Source: Nitrospira sp.
Lineage (GTDB): Bacteria; Nitrospirota; Nitrospiria; Nitrospirales; Nitrospiraceae
DNA: 64,000 bases
Assembly: GCA_037045225.1 (NCBI GenBank)
Contig: JBAOHZ010000009.1
Span: 3,272,001 to 3,336,000, forward strand
Direction of reading: 5' to 3'
This document shows, one piece after another, positions 24,777-34,147 of the stretch. The first letter of the stretch is position 1, and every line of letters starts with the position of its first letter. The notes below the pieces were generated by a model. It was given only the letters and a program-made list of their open reading frames with translations. It made no database searches and was not told where the DNA came from. The translations under genes and the position numbers were made by a program.

Positions 24777-26135
24777 TCAGGACGCCTCGGCTTCTCCCGC
24801 ATTCTGCTTGCCGGACCGGTGAGGAATGGTGGCCGGTTCGGCGGTAGGCGCGACGTGCCCGGCATCGAGCAAGATGGCGACGAGCATATCGCTCATGACA
24901 TTCACGCCGGAGCGGGCGCGGGCGATGATCCAATCCACGGTCATGATGAGGGGAATGGCCGCAATGATGACATGGTCCGGCAGGCCTGCGGCGGCTAATA
25001 CCAGCGGCAGGATAATCAGTCCGGCCTCGGGAATGCCCGCCACGCCGGCTCCCGCGATGATGGAGGCGAGCACGATCAAGACCTGTTTCGCCATCGGCAG
25101 GTCGAAGCCCAGCGCCTGCGCGAGAAAGAGGGCGGCCATAGCTTCGTAGAGGGTGATGCCGTCGTTGTTGAGATTCGTCCCGACACAGGCCGCGAGGCGC
25201 GAGGATTGCGGCGAGACGTTCATGCGGTGGAGACACTGGAGCGTTACGGGCACGGTCGCGAGGCTGCTGTTGCAGGATACGGCGGTCAGGATGGCGTCGG
25301 CTCCCTGGCCCAGGTAGACCTTCGGCGACTTCTTTCCGATCAGCCAGGCGAGCAGCGGGTAATAGATGAGCGCATGGGCGGCGAGTCCCGCGAGCATCGC
25401 GGCGAGGAAGATCCACAGGACGGAAAAGACTCCGATACCGGCTTTGCCGACGACCTGGGCGACCACGCCGAATACCGCGAGCGGTACCACCAGGATGATC
25501 CATTCGAGTATCTGCACCAGCCAGACATAGACCCACTCAATGCCGCGCACCAGGGCGTTGACCAGCCCGGTGGTCTGGTCTTTGTCGCTCCGTACCAGCC
25601 GTAGCGTGGTGCCGAGCACCAGCGCGAGGAGGACGACGCCGATGATGTTGTTGCTTGAAAACGGGTCGGCGATGGTGCGGGGAATATAGGAGAGGAGGTA
25701 CTCAATCGGGTTTTCCGAACCGGCCTGCACGGTAGCTTGCACGGTGGCAGAGGGTTTGGTGCCCGGCACCAGTTGAAGCAGCGCGTCGACGCGGCCCTGC
25801 CAGGCCAGGCCTGGCTGCCAGGTGTTCATGATGGCGAGGCCGATGGCCATGGCGACGGAGACGTTGACGAGGCAGATGAGGACCAGCTTGCCCCCTTGGC
25901 GGAGCGGAATGGTCGTTCGAATGAGCGCATCGAGGATTGCAAAGAAAATGAGCGGAATGGCGAGCGTCTTGAGTAACGTGACGACAAAGAGGCCGAGTTT
26001 TCCCAGTTGCGCATTGCGTAGACCGCCCAGATAGGGCTCCTGCCCGAAGATGACACCGAGCAGCCCGCCGCAGATCACGGCGATGAGTACTTGTGTATAG
26101 AGCGGCAGCGGGATCCAGTGATGCGTCGGCTTCAT
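24777..26135 (-). CDS. Dicarboxylate/amino acid:cation symporter (DAACS family)
   Basis: From MKPTHHWIPLPLYTQVLIAV the protein (about 452 aa) has eight or so membrane helices and the family's substrate/ion loops: SSNNIIGVVLLALVLGTTLR, SCNSSLATVPVTLQCL (hairpin 1, normally a serine-rich loop) and GTNLNNDGITLYEAMAALF (helix 7 NMDGT equivalent, here NNDGI), with AGAGVAGIPEAGLI as hairpin 2. It should import dicarboxylates or amino acids with Na+ or H+. ATG 26135 is used because the longer frame to 26186 lacks a membrane-protein N-terminus. Confidence 0.9.
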   Translation of the reverse strand: MKPTHHWIPLPLYTQVLIAVICGGLLGVIFGQEPYLGGLRNAQLGKLGLFVVTLLKTLAIPLIFFAILDALIRTTIPLRQGGKLVLICLVNVSVAMAIGLAIMNTWQPGLAWQGRVDALLQLVPGTKPSATVQATVQAGSENPIEYLLSYIPRTIADPFSSNNIIGVVLLALVLGTTLRLVRSDKDQTTGLVNALVRGIEWVYVWLVQILEWIILVVPLAVFGVVAQVVGKAGIGVFSVLWIFLAAMLAGLAAHALIYYPLLAWLIGKKSPKVYLGQGADAILTAVSCNSSLATVPVTLQCLHRMNVSPQSSRLAACVGTNLNNDGITLYEAMAALFLAQALGFDLPMAKQVLIVLASIIAGAGVAGIPEAGLIILPLVLAAAGLPDHVIIAAIPLIMTVDWIIARARSGVNVMSDMLVAILLDAGHVAPTAEPATIPHRSGKQNAGEAEAS

Positions 26136-26426
26136 GTCGGTCTCTCGTGGAGGCGGAAGGATACCGGTTTCTCCACTGGATAACATCCTGATTGAGGGAA
26201 AGACTAGCCCTGACTTTTCAGGAGAGCCGTCTCCGCCCTCTGCTCCTCTGGATCCACAGGCTTTGATCGAGCTCCCCGGGAGGGCATCGCTGAAACATCC
26301 TGGCGACGGACGGAGGGCATGGGGCCGAAGTCCGGTGACGGAGATCAGCTGCTGCGCCGCCCATTGCGGAGAATGGGTGAAAGGAGTAGTTTCTTAAGCA
26401 TTCCCACCCAACCGAAGGAGGCCATC

Positions 26427-27611
26427 ATGACACGCTTCCGACTCCTCTTCCTGACCCTCGGATTACTGCTTGTTTCTACGGCGCCGGCCTTGGCGGAACT
26501 GCTGGCTCTGCTCAACTATGAAAGTAAACCTGACCAATCGGTGAGGCGGGAAGGGATTGCGATTATGGACATCGATCCCGAGTCGGCGGACTTCGGGAAA
26601 GTTCTGATGGAGGTTCCGCTTCCGCCGGACCTTGTCGCCCACCATATTTTCTTCAACCGCGATCGGACGAAAGCCTACATCACAGCCTTAGGCAAGAGCG
26701 TGCTCCACGTCGTGGACCTCACTCGCTTTCCCTATCGGCTTCGCGCCATCAATGTGCCGGATTGCCAGGCATTGGAAGATCTGGTGGTATCGGACGATAA
26801 CCGGACCTGGTACCTAACCTGTATGGGATCGAGCGCCGTGATCATGGGCGATGCCGTGAACGATACACCGATCAAGACCGTCCGCACGCCGGGCGGCGGG
26901 GGCGCGTCCGTGCTCTATCCGCATGGCATCGCCATTCACAGCGGGATCGATCGTGTGTTGATCACGAGCACGGTGAAGCCGGATATGTCGGAGGCCGGCG
27001 ACTCCGTCACAGTCTTGCAGGCCAGTACTGGGGCGGTGCTCTCGACGCACAAAGTGTCGTCCAAACCGTCACCCGCCAAGGCCGCTCCGGTCGAAGTGAT
27101 GTTTGCGCCCAATTCGAATCCGCCGGTGGTGCAGATCACCAACATGTTGGAGGGCACGCTGTGGACCGGTATCTGGGATGCGGCGAGTCAGTCGTTCTCG
27201 TTTCAGCAGGTGGACGATTACGGCCCCCGGCACCAGGGTATGCCGCTGGAGATGCTCTACAATGCGACAGGTGACCGATTGTTCGTCACGACGGCGAAGC
27301 CGGGATTTGTGAATCTGTACGACAATTCCGACCCGAGCCATCCGAAGTTTCTCCAGGCCATTCCTGCAGCCCAGGGTGCTCACCATAGCGTCCTGTCGCC
27401 CGACGAACGCTATCTCTTTGTCCAAAACAGTCTGCTCAATCTGGAAGGCCTGAGCGACGGGTCTATCACGGTGATCGATCTGGCCAAAGGCGGGACCGTG
27501 CTGGGGAGTATCGACACGTTGAAAGCGCAAGGACTCAATCCGAATTGCATTATGCTGCTGCCGAATCATTTCCGGCAGGGCAACCTGCGCGCAGGTCTCC
27601 GGCTCGAGTAA
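26427..27611 (+). CDS. Exported beta-propeller protein
   Basis: The 394-residue protein (ATG 26427 with AAGGAGG just upstream) has a signal peptide (LLFLTLGLLLVSTAPALA). The mature part shows repeated strand patterns typical of YncE/lactonase-type seven-bladed beta-propellers: AYITALGKSVLHVVDL, TWYLTCMGSSAVIMGD, DRLFVTTAKPGFVNLYD, HHSVLSPDERYLFVQNS and GSITVIDLAKGG. No catalytic residues can be assigned. It sits alone between the divergent symporter and the moa operon and may bind ligand or protein in the periplasm. Confidence 0.8.
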   Translation: MTRFRLLFLTLGLLLVSTAPALAELLALLNYESKPDQSVRREGIAIMDIDPESADFGKVLMEVPLPPDLVAHHIFFNRDRTKAYITALGKSVLHVVDLTRFPYRLRAINVPDCQALEDLVVSDDNRTWYLTCMGSSAVIMGDAVNDTPIKTVRTPGGGGASVLYPHGIAIHSGIDRVLITSTVKPDMSEAGDSVTVLQASTGAVLSTHKVSSKPSPAKAAPVEVMFAPNSNPPVVQITNMLEGTLWTGIWDAASQSFSFQQVDDYGPRHQGMPLEMLYNATGDRLFVTTAKPGFVNLYDNSDPSHPKFLQAIPAAQGAHHSVLSPDERYLFVQNSLLNLEGLSDGSITVIDLAKGGTVLGSIDTLKAQGLNPNCIMLLPNHFRQGNLRAGLRLE

Positions 27612-27693
27612 TTGGAGCGGAATGGCCGTATTGGGCGATGGGATCCTCGTTGAAGGAACGCGAGGGACCGGCCTGTTCTGCCCGCTTCCCTTC

Positions 27694-27723
27694 TTGACTC
27701 CCATTTTCATCGGCTCCTATAAT
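27694..27723 (+). promoter_or_regulatory. Sigma-70 promoter of the moaCDEA operon
   Basis: TTGACT (27694-27699), an 18-bp spacer and a perfect TATAAT (27718-27723) lie 43 bp before the moaC start. This is the best-matching housekeeping promoter I saw in the window. Confidence 0.8.
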
Positions 27724-27765
27724 TCGGCGGTTCATAGGCGACAACCAGCTGATTTGGCGTAGAGA

Positions 27766-28263
27766 ATGGCCGAGTTTACGCATTTCAACGAGTCGGGGCG
27801 GGCACGGATGGTCGATGTCGGGGCGAAGGCCTCCACCGAACGTCTGGCAACGGCGCAGGCCACGGTGTTTCTTGAGCCTGCCACCCTCGACAAGATCCAG
27901 CACGGGAAGATTGCCAAGGGAGATGTGCTGGCCGTTGCCCAGGTTGCCGGGGTGATGGGGGCGAAAAAGACTCCGGATTTGATTCCCATGTGCCATCCCA
28001 TCCTCCTCACCAGCGTCGATATTTCTTTTACCGAAACAGCCGAGCCCAATCACGAAGGTCGTTGCGCGATCACGATCACTGCCACGGCCAAGACCACCGG
28101 TCCGACCGGCGTGGAAATGGAAGCGATGACCGCCGCGTCGGTGGCCGCGTTGACGATCTACGATATGTGCAAGGCTGTGGACCGTGGCATGAGCTTCGGC
28201 GACATCTGCCTGTTGACGAAATCCGGCGGGAAGTCCGGCCTCTATTCCAGGAAGGTCGGCTGA
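27766..28263 (+). CDS. moaC: Cyclic pyranopterin monophosphate synthase MoaC
   Basis: The 165-residue protein contains the MoaC signatures VAGVMGAKKTPDLIPMCHPI (active-site Lys and His/Cys region), TGPTGVEMEAMTAAS and ALTIYDMCKAVDRGM. MoaC converts the MoaA product to cyclic pyranopterin monophosphate, the first stable molybdopterin intermediate. First gene of a moaC-moaD-moaE-moaA operon; moaD begins 1 bp after its stop. Confidence 0.97.
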   Translation: MAEFTHFNESGRARMVDVGAKASTERLATAQATVFLEPATLDKIQHGKIAKGDVLAVAQVAGVMGAKKTPDLIPMCHPILLTSVDISFTETAEPNHEGRCAITITATAKTTGPTGVEMEAMTAASVAALTIYDMCKAVDRGMSFGDICLLTKSGGKSGLYSRKVG

Positions 28264-28264
28264 A

Positions 28265-28534
28265 ATGGTGACGATACAACTCTTCGGCATGATCAAGATG
28301 CTGGCCGGCAATCAAGGGACGCTGTCTCTGGCGCTGCACGACGGGAAGCGGGTCAAGGATCTGGTGTCGGTGATCGACGCGGCTTATCCGAAGATCGGCG
28401 AATTGCTGCAGAAAAAAAAGGTGCTGGTGTCGGTCAATCAAGAGATCGCGCACGAGGATCTTGAAGTCAACGACGGAGATGAAGTTGCGTTATTACCGCC
28501 CTTCGCGGGTGGAAATCATAGGAGCACACGATGA
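28265..28534 (+). CDS. moaD: Molybdopterin synthase small subunit MoaD with a C-terminal tail
   Basis: This 89-residue ubiquitin-like protein (VTIQLFGMIKMLAGN, VNDGDEVALLPPFAGG) should carry sulfur as a thiocarboxylate on a C-terminal Gly-Gly. Here the Gly-Gly is followed by six residues (NHRSTR) before the stop. Standard MoaD ends at Gly-Gly, so the tail would have to be removed or the protein works differently. The bases encoding the tail also contain the ribosome site (AGGAG) for moaE, whose ATG overlaps this TGA. Confidence 0.9.
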   Translation: MVTIQLFGMIKMLAGNQGTLSLALHDGKRVKDLVSVIDAAYPKIGELLQKKKVLVSVNQEIAHEDLEVNDGDEVALLPPFAGGNHRSTR

Positions 28535-29004
28535 GTCTTGAGCAGGTCACCAACGCCGACCAGCCCGCGACCGACGATGAGGCGATGTTGGTCCGCGTCC
28601 AACGGGAAGACTTTTCGATCGATGAGGAACTCAGGCGGGTGCGCCGGCGCTCCAAACGGATCGGCGGCATTGCCATGTTTCTAGGGACGGCCCGTGACCG
28701 TTCGAAGGGGAAGGATGTAGACGGCATCACCTTCGAGCATTACGAAGGCATGGCGCAGAAGAAACTGCGCGAGATTCGTGAACGCGCCATCAAAGATTTC
28801 GGTGTGATCGAAGTGCTGGTCCTGCACCGGTATGGCGAGATCACCATCGGAGAGAATATTGTCTTGATCATTGCCGCGGCTGAGCATCGCGCCGAGGCTT
28901 TCCGTGCCTGTCAGTGGGCGATCGATGAACTGAAGCAAATTACGCCGATTTGGAAACTCGAGCACACCCCCGAAGGAGAGGTGTGGGTCGAGGAGCACCC
29001 ATAG
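28531..29004 (+). CDS. moaE: Molybdopterin synthase large subunit MoaE
   Basis: The 157-residue protein has MoaE features: GGIAMFLGTARDRSKGKDVD, ITFEHYEGMAQKKLREI, VLVLHRYGEITIGENIVLI and the C-terminal PIWKLEHTPEGEVWV with the catalytic-site lysine. It pairs with MoaD to transfer sulfur to the pterin. The N-terminal 30 residues are longer than usual and acidic. ATGA overlap with moaD implies coupled translation. Confidence 0.96.
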   Translation: MSLEQVTNADQPATDDEAMLVRVQREDFSIDEELRRVRRRSKRIGGIAMFLGTARDRSKGKDVDGITFEHYEGMAQKKLREIRERAIKDFGVIEVLVLHRYGEITIGENIVLIIAAAEHRAEAFRACQWAIDELKQITPIWKLEHTPEGEVWVEEHP

Positions 29005-29054
29005 CCCTCAGGGGCACGCCGTCAGGGGGGAGAGGCCCGCGCCTTCGAGTCATT

Positions 29055-30119
29055 ATGGATCACAGCATGCTCGATACACCCGCTCCCACGATTTTCGACC
29101 GATTAGGGCGTCCGCTCCGTAGCTTGCGCCTTTCTGTGACCGACCGCTGCAACCTTCGGTGCAAGTATTGTATGCCCGAGGACGATTATGCCTGGTTGCC
29201 GCGCGATACCATCCTGACGTTCGAAGAGATGGCCGAACTCACGGCGATCTTCACGGAGTTGGGAGTAGACAAGGTTCGGCTTACAGGCGGGGAACCGCTG
29301 TTGCGTCGGGACCTGCCACGGTTTGTCCGGCAGCTGTCTGAAAATCGACGGATCACAGAAATCGCCCTCACCAGCAATGGCGTCCTGATGGCGGATCAGG
29401 CTGCCGACTTGTCGTTTGCCGGGTTGAATCGCGTCACGATCAGTCTGGACACCCTGCGAGCCGATCGGTTCCGCACGTTGACCAAGCGCGATCTCCATCA
29501 TCAGGTGTTCGACGGTATCAAGGCGGTGGTGCAGGTCGGGTTTCCCTCGCTGAAATTCGACACGGTTATCATCAAGGGCTACAACGACGACGAACTCATC
29601 GATCTGATCGAGTATGGAAAAACAGTAGGCGGCGAGGTCCGGTTCATTGAATATATGGATGTGGGAGGGGCCACGGACTGGTCCATGAATCAGGTACTGT
29701 CGCGGTCGGAGATGCTGGAGCAGATCGGCCGACACTACGGCGGGGTACAACCGATCGTTGAGAATAGTGTTGCGCCGGCGGAGCGGTTTCGGTTACCGGA
29801 CGGCACCAGCTTCGGCATCATTCCGTCCACCACCACGCCTTTTTGTCGCTCGTGTGACCGAAGCCGCCTCACGGCGGACGGCATGTGGTACCTCTGTCTG
29901 TATGCGAAAGATGGACTCGATTTGCGGGCGCCGCTGAGACAAGGCCGGTCCCGCGACGAGATCAAATCGTTGATTACCGCCGCTTGGGAAGGGCGGGCAG
30001 ATCGAGGTGCCGAAGAGCGCAAAGCTTTGGAAGTACTGGGTCTGCGAGAGCAGCGACTGATTGAAATCAACCGTCTACGCGAAGATCCCCACCTGGAAAT
30101 GCATGCGCGAGGAGGTTGA
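29055..30119 (+). CDS. moaA: GTP 3',8-cyclase MoaA
   Basis: A radical-SAM enzyme of about 354 aa that rearranges GTP in the first molybdopterin step. It has the N-terminal [4Fe-4S] motif CNLRCKYCMPE, the SAM-binding segment VRLTGGEPLLRRDL, the C-terminal cluster FCRSCDRSRLTADGMWYLCL and a terminal Gly-Gly (HARGG), which in MoaA is needed for activity. The start is uncertain: ATG 29055 is used, ATG 29067 (MLDTPAPTIFDRLG) is also possible, and the frame upstream to 28950 overlaps moaE and lacks family sequence. Confidence 0.95.
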   Translation: MDHSMLDTPAPTIFDRLGRPLRSLRLSVTDRCNLRCKYCMPEDDYAWLPRDTILTFEEMAELTAIFTELGVDKVRLTGGEPLLRRDLPRFVRQLSENRRITEIALTSNGVLMADQAADLSFAGLNRVTISLDTLRADRFRTLTKRDLHHQVFDGIKAVVQVGFPSLKFDTVIIKGYNDDELIDLIEYGKTVGGEVRFIEYMDVGGATDWSMNQVLSRSEMLEQIGRHYGGVQPIVENSVAPAERFRLPDGTSFGIIPSTTTPFCRSCDRSRLTADGMWYLCLYAKDGLDLRAPLRQGRSRDEIKSLITAAWEGRADRGAEERKALEVLGLREQRLIEINRLREDPHLEMHARGG

Positions 30120-30179
30120 GCGTCAGTTTCTGTTGTTCCTTCAACAGGGGCAGACGACGCACCTCTCTCGGAGCAGCCG

Positions 30180-30887
30180 ATGTTCGATCCTCATACCCTG
30201 ACTATCCTCAGTCTCGGATTTGTGCTGGGGCTGCGTCATGCCCTGGACGCGGATCATCTTGCTGCGCTTTCCACGGTGCTGGCGGAGCGTCCGACCGTGC
30301 GGGCGTCCACGGCCATGGGGTTTTTTTGGGGGCTCGGGCACACGCTGATGTTGTTGTGTGTCGGGACCCTGCTGTTGGCCTTGAACCTCACGATTCCCGA
30401 CCGGTTGGCGACCCTGTTCGAGTTTGCCGTCGGCGTAATGCTGGTCGCCCTCGGTCTCTCGTTGGCCCGTCGGATCTACCGGGAGCAATGGCACCTCCAT
30501 ACGCATGAGCACGATGGACAGCCGCATATGCATTTACATAGCCATCATCTGCAGCCGAGTCATGCACATGGGCATTGGTATCAGGGATCGCTGCGGCCCC
30601 TCCTGATCGGGATGGCCCATGGACTGGCGGGATCGGCGGCGCTCATGTTGATTGTGCTCTCGACCGTCACGGGAATCGGCCAAGGCATCGGGTACATTGT
30701 TGTGTTCGGGGTCGGATCGATTCTCGGCATGGTCGGTGTCGGGGCGATCCTGAGTCTGCCGGTGGTCTATTCCGTGGCCGTCGGACCCCGGGCCTATTGG
30801 ATGATGCAGGGCCTGGCCTGTCTCGCAAGTATCGGCTTGGGACTGCTCATGATGGTCCGGATCGGACTGGGCGGCGGCTGGTCATAG
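30180..30887 (+). CDS. Ni/Co-type transporter (UreH/NicO-like)
   Basis: The 235-residue protein has about six membrane helices. Helix 1-2 carries GLRHALDADHLAALSTV, the HALDADH signature of nickel/cobalt transporters and UreH-like proteins. A cytoplasmic or periplasmic loop (about 104-136) is very rich in His (HLHTHEHDGQPHMHLHSHHL), suggesting Ni2+, Co2+ or Zn2+ binding. The second half has GMAHGLAGSAALMLIVLS. Whether it imports or exports metal is not clear from sequence. It directly follows moaA (61 bp) with GGAG before the ATG. Confidence 0.82.
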   Translation: MFDPHTLTILSLGFVLGLRHALDADHLAALSTVLAERPTVRASTAMGFFWGLGHTLMLLCVGTLLLALNLTIPDRLATLFEFAVGVMLVALGLSLARRIYREQWHLHTHEHDGQPHMHLHSHHLQPSHAHGHWYQGSLRPLLIGMAHGLAGSAALMLIVLSTVTGIGQGIGYIVVFGVGSILGMVGVGAILSLPVVYSVAVGPRAYWMMQGLACLASIGLGLLMMVRIGLGGGWS

Positions 30888-31100
30888 CCGGGATCTGTGC
30901 CTATCATGGGTCTGTCGCATTCGCGAACAGGTTCGAATGTTACCTTCTCCAAGAGGAACGTGCTGGAAGCAGAGCCGTCCGTGCAAATCTGTGTGCGCCT
31001 TTTAGAGAGGTATGTTATTCTGCCTCGCAGTGCGGAGGACTCATCCACAAGCGTCTGAGAGCGCGCCGGGATTCGAGGGACGTTCCGGGAATCCACGGCT

Positions 31101-31889
31101 ATGAATGTCCGCGTGCTGGGCTGTCATGGGTCTGGGCAGTTGGTTGCAGGGGCGAACGGTCCGATCCAATGCGGCACCTGCGGCTTTCTGGTCAATGACC
31201 AGCTGCTGGTCGATGCCGGCACTATCGGGTCGCGCCTGTTCCTCGAAGAACAGCGGCGAATCCGGGTGGTCCTGCTGACCCATCTGCATTTCGACCATAT
31301 TCGCGAATTGCCGACGTTGGCCGATAACCTGGTCGGCGAGATCGAGGCGCCGGTGGTCATCGCGGCCATGTCTGAAGTGTTGGATGGGCTCCGTACGCAT
31401 ATTTTTAATGGAACGGTGTATCCTGATTTCTTCCGGTTGCCCGATCCCGCTAGGCCCGTCTTCGTGCCCTATGAGCTGGAGGCGGGACGAGAGGATCTGC
31501 TGTGCGGGCTGGGCGTGACGCCGATTCGCGTCAACCATGTCGTGCCGACCGTGGGATTCTTGCTGCGTGAAGGGGCACACACGGTGCTCTATAGCGGCGA
31601 TACCTATCGAACGGATACGCTTTGGCAGAGGGCAAAAGGTGTGACCGGGTTGCGGGCCGCGTTTATCGAGAGTTCGTTTCCCAATGCGATGGATGAGCTG
31701 GCGCGTGTGGCTAAACATCTGACTCCGGTGTTGCTGGCACAGGAATTTGCCAAGATGGCGCGGCCGGAGTTGCCGGTCTATGCCTACCATCTCAAGCCGC
31801 GGTTTCGCGAACAGATTCGGCAGGAGCTCGGGCAACTGGGGCTTCCTCATTTGACCGCGCTCGAAGAGGGCCAAACCCTTGTACTATAG
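31101..31889 (+). CDS. Metallo-beta-lactamase-fold phosphodiesterase (class II cAMP PDE-like)
   Basis: The 262-residue protein shows the binuclear metal motif THLHFDHI (about residues 55-62), a late LYSGDTYRTDTLW Asp motif and further ligands in VNHVVPTVGF and VYAYHLKP. The overall pattern (VRVLGCHGSG at the start) resembles class II 3',5'-cyclic nucleotide phosphodiesterases (PF02112), although other metallo-hydrolases share these motifs. It precedes accD by 11 bp and may be cotranscribed with it. Confidence 0.78.
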   Translation: MNVRVLGCHGSGQLVAGANGPIQCGTCGFLVNDQLLVDAGTIGSRLFLEEQRRIRVVLLTHLHFDHIRELPTLADNLVGEIEAPVVIAAMSEVLDGLRTHIFNGTVYPDFFRLPDPARPVFVPYELEAGREDLLCGLGVTPIRVNHVVPTVGFLLREGAHTVLYSGDTYRTDTLWQRAKGVTGLRAAFIESSFPNAMDELARVAKHLTPVLLAQEFAKMARPELPVYAYHLKPRFREQIRQELGQLGLPHLTALEEGQTLVL

Positions 31890-31899
31890 GTGAGCACAG

Positions 31900-32736
31900 A
31901 TGGCATGGTTTAAAAAAGGCAAAACCGAGGAAGCCGAACCCCCCAAACGCTCCAAAGTAGCGGAGGGGATGTGGCTGAAGTGTAATCATTGCCGGGAGAT
32001 TGTGTATCGCAAAGAGGTGGACCGGAACAACAAGGTCTGTCCGAAGTGTGACTATCACTTCCCCATTTCGGTGATTGAACGCATCAATCTGCTGGTCGAC
32101 CTCGGGACCTTCAAGGAGTGGGACGCCGAGTTGGAGCCGCAGGATCCGCTGCAGTTTCAGGATACGCGGACGTACAAGGACCGGATCAAAGCACAGCAGG
32201 AGAAAACCGGCCGCAAAGACGCCATGGTCATCGGTCAGGGGGCGATCAACGGGCGGAAGGTCGCGCTGTGCGTTTTTGACTTCGGGTTCATGGGCGGTAG
32301 TATGGGCTCAGTGGTCGGTGAAAAAATCTGTCGTGCCGTCGATCGGGCGTTGGAAGGGCGTATGCCGTTGATCCTCGTGACGGCTTCTGGCGGGGCCCGC
32401 ATGCAGGAGGGCATTCTGTCGCTCATGCAGATGGCAAAAACCTCTGCGGCGGTGGCGAAGTTGGGAGAGGCCAAGGTTCCGTTTATCTCTATCCTGGCCG
32501 ATCCGACCTTCGGCGGAGTGACCGCGAGTATCGCCATGCTGGGGGACGTCATTATCGCCGAACCGAAGGCCCTGATCGGGTTTGCGGGTCCACGCGTCAT
32601 CGAGCAAACCATCAAGCAGCAATTGCCGGATCAGTTTCAACGAGCCGAGTTCTTGCTGGATCATGGGATGATCGACATGATCGTCGAACGTAAGCAGTTG
32701 AAAGAAGCAGTGAGCACGCTGGTCGGGCATTTTTAG
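31900..32736 (+). CDS. accD: Acetyl-CoA carboxylase carboxyltransferase subunit beta
   Basis: The 278-residue protein has the N-terminal four-cysteine zinc ribbon (CNHCRE, then CPKC) of AccD and the crotonase-fold carboxyltransferase core (FGFMGGSMGSVVGEKI, TASGGARMQEGILSLMQMAK, FGGVTASIAMLGDVIIAEP, GFAGPRVIEQTI). With AccA it transfers carboxyl from biotin to acetyl-CoA to make malonyl-CoA for fatty acid synthesis. No accA is in the window. AGGTGA lies before the ATG. folC follows. Confidence 0.97.
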   Translation: MAWFKKGKTEEAEPPKRSKVAEGMWLKCNHCREIVYRKEVDRNNKVCPKCDYHFPISVIERINLLVDLGTFKEWDAELEPQDPLQFQDTRTYKDRIKAQQEKTGRKDAMVIGQGAINGRKVALCVFDFGFMGGSMGSVVGEKICRAVDRALEGRMPLILVTASGGARMQEGILSLMQMAKTSAAVAKLGEAKVPFISILADPTFGGVTASIAMLGDVIIAEPKALIGFAGPRVIEQTIKQQLPDQFQRAEFLLDHGMIDMIVERKQLKEAVSTLVGHF

Positions 32737-32851
32737 CAGGATGCGACAAGTTCGATTCCAAGCTGCCATGTGAGTGGGTCGTCGTGTCTGGTGCAAAAAG
32801 TGGATTTCCCTACGGCCTTCTAGTGCAGGCAAACTCTCGCGAATAACCACG

Positions 32852-34147
32852 ATGACCTATTCCGCCACCGTTCAATTTCTGTACGGCCTGCAGCAGCACG
32901 GCATCAAGTTGGGGCTGGAGACGATTCGTACCCTGCTGACCAGGGTGGGAGAGCCGCATCGTCGTTACCCGGTGCTCCACGTCGGAGGGACCAACGGAAA
33001 AGGTTCCACTGCGGCGATGACCGCTGCGATGTTGCAGGCCGCCGGGTATCGAGTTGGCCTCTATACGTCTCCGCATCTGATCGACTTCCGCGAGCGCATC
33101 CGAGTCAACGGCGTGATGGTTTCGGAGGAGACGGTCGGCAGACTGGTCGATACCTTGCGCGGTGCCGCTGCACCCGATCTCGCCCCTACGTTTTTTGAGT
33201 TCACGACGGCGTTGGCGTTCCAGTATTTTGCGGAATGCGGAGTCGAGGTGGCGGTGCTTGAGGTTGGGCTGGGCGGGCGGTTCGACGCCACCAACGTCGT
33301 GGAGCCGCTGGCCTGCGCCATTACGACGATTGGCCTGGACCACGAGGCGTATCTCGGGTCCACGCTGGAGGCGATCGCGGGTGAGAAGGCGGGTATCGTC
33401 AAAGCTGCCGTGCCGGTTGTGCTCGGTCGCATCGAATCCTTGGCTCGCCGGGTCATTGAACAGCGCGCGTCGGAGGTGAACGCTCCCGTGTTTTGTTTCG
33501 AGCGCGAGTTTCAGTGCGACGGTCCGTCAACGGCCGATTGCCGGTATGCGGGAATGGTGGCAACGTACGATCACCTGTCCTGCTCGCTGCAAGGACGGTT
33601 TCAATTGGACAATATCGCCTGCGCCCTCGCCTTGATCGAACTTGCCCGCGAGCGCGGGTTCGTGGTGCCTGAACCGGCGGTGCGGAGTGGATTGCAACAT
33701 GTCGCGTGGGAAGGCCGTTTGGACATGGTCGGCCAGTCGCCGGCGATCATGGTGGACGGAGCCCACAATCCCGCAGCTGCGGCTGTGTTGGCTGAGTATC
33801 TCGCTGATTGGCGGCGTGGCAGGCCCGGAGCGCGGGTCAGTCTGATTGTGGGGATGATGCGCGACAAACATCCGCGTGCATTCCTTGCGCCGTTGTTGCC
33901 ACAGGTGGATACGTTGATCCTGACGCAGGCGGATTTGCCGCGTGCCTCCACCGGCCCGGAACTGCACACGCTGCTGCACGACTGTGCGCCGTCGGCCCTG
34001 GTCGCGGCCACCCCCGCCGATGCGCTGGCGCTTGCCAAGCGATTCGCCACGCCGTCCGATCTGATTTGTGTCACGGGTTCCTTGATGCTGGTCGGCGAGA
34101 TCAAGGCCCTTCTTCGAGGGTGTGCCCTCTCACCTGTTCGTGGTTGA
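32852..34147 (+). CDS. folC: Bifunctional folylpolyglutamate/dihydrofolate synthase
   Basis: From MTYSATVQFLYGLQQHGIKL the protein is 431 aa with the Mur-ligase-type ATP-binding motif VGGTNGKGSTAAMTAAML, the family segment YTSPHLIDFRERIRVNG, LEVGLGGRFDATN, and MVDGAHNPAAAA in the C-terminal domain. It adds glutamates to folates and forms dihydrofolate from dihydropteroate. The upstream frame (32774-32851) has no homology and was excluded. The end overlaps the lptD start by 26 bp if the GTG start of lptD is used. Confidence 0.95.
   Translation: MTYSATVQFLYGLQQHGIKLGLETIRTLLTRVGEPHRRYPVLHVGGTNGKGSTAAMTAAMLQAAGYRVGLYTSPHLIDFRERIRVNGVMVSEETVGRLVDTLRGAAAPDLAPTFFEFTTALAFQYFAECGVEVAVLEVGLGGRFDATNVVEPLACAITTIGLDHEAYLGSTLEAIAGEKAGIVKAAVPVVLGRIESLARRVIEQRASEVNAPVFCFEREFQCDGPSTADCRYAGMVATYDHLSCSLQGRFQLDNIACALALIELARERGFVVPEPAVRSGLQHVAWEGRLDMVGQSPAIMVDGAHNPAAAAVLAEYLADWRRGRPGARVSLIVGMMRDKHPRAFLAPLLPQVDTLILTQADLPRASTGPELHTLLHDCAPSALVAATPADALALAKRFATPSDLICVTGSLMLVGEIKALLRGCALSPVRG

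Noticed and set aside
32735..32746. agcaggatgcg at the accD stop resembles the end of element A.
   Set aside because: Only the first 11 bases match and no opposite end is found before folC.
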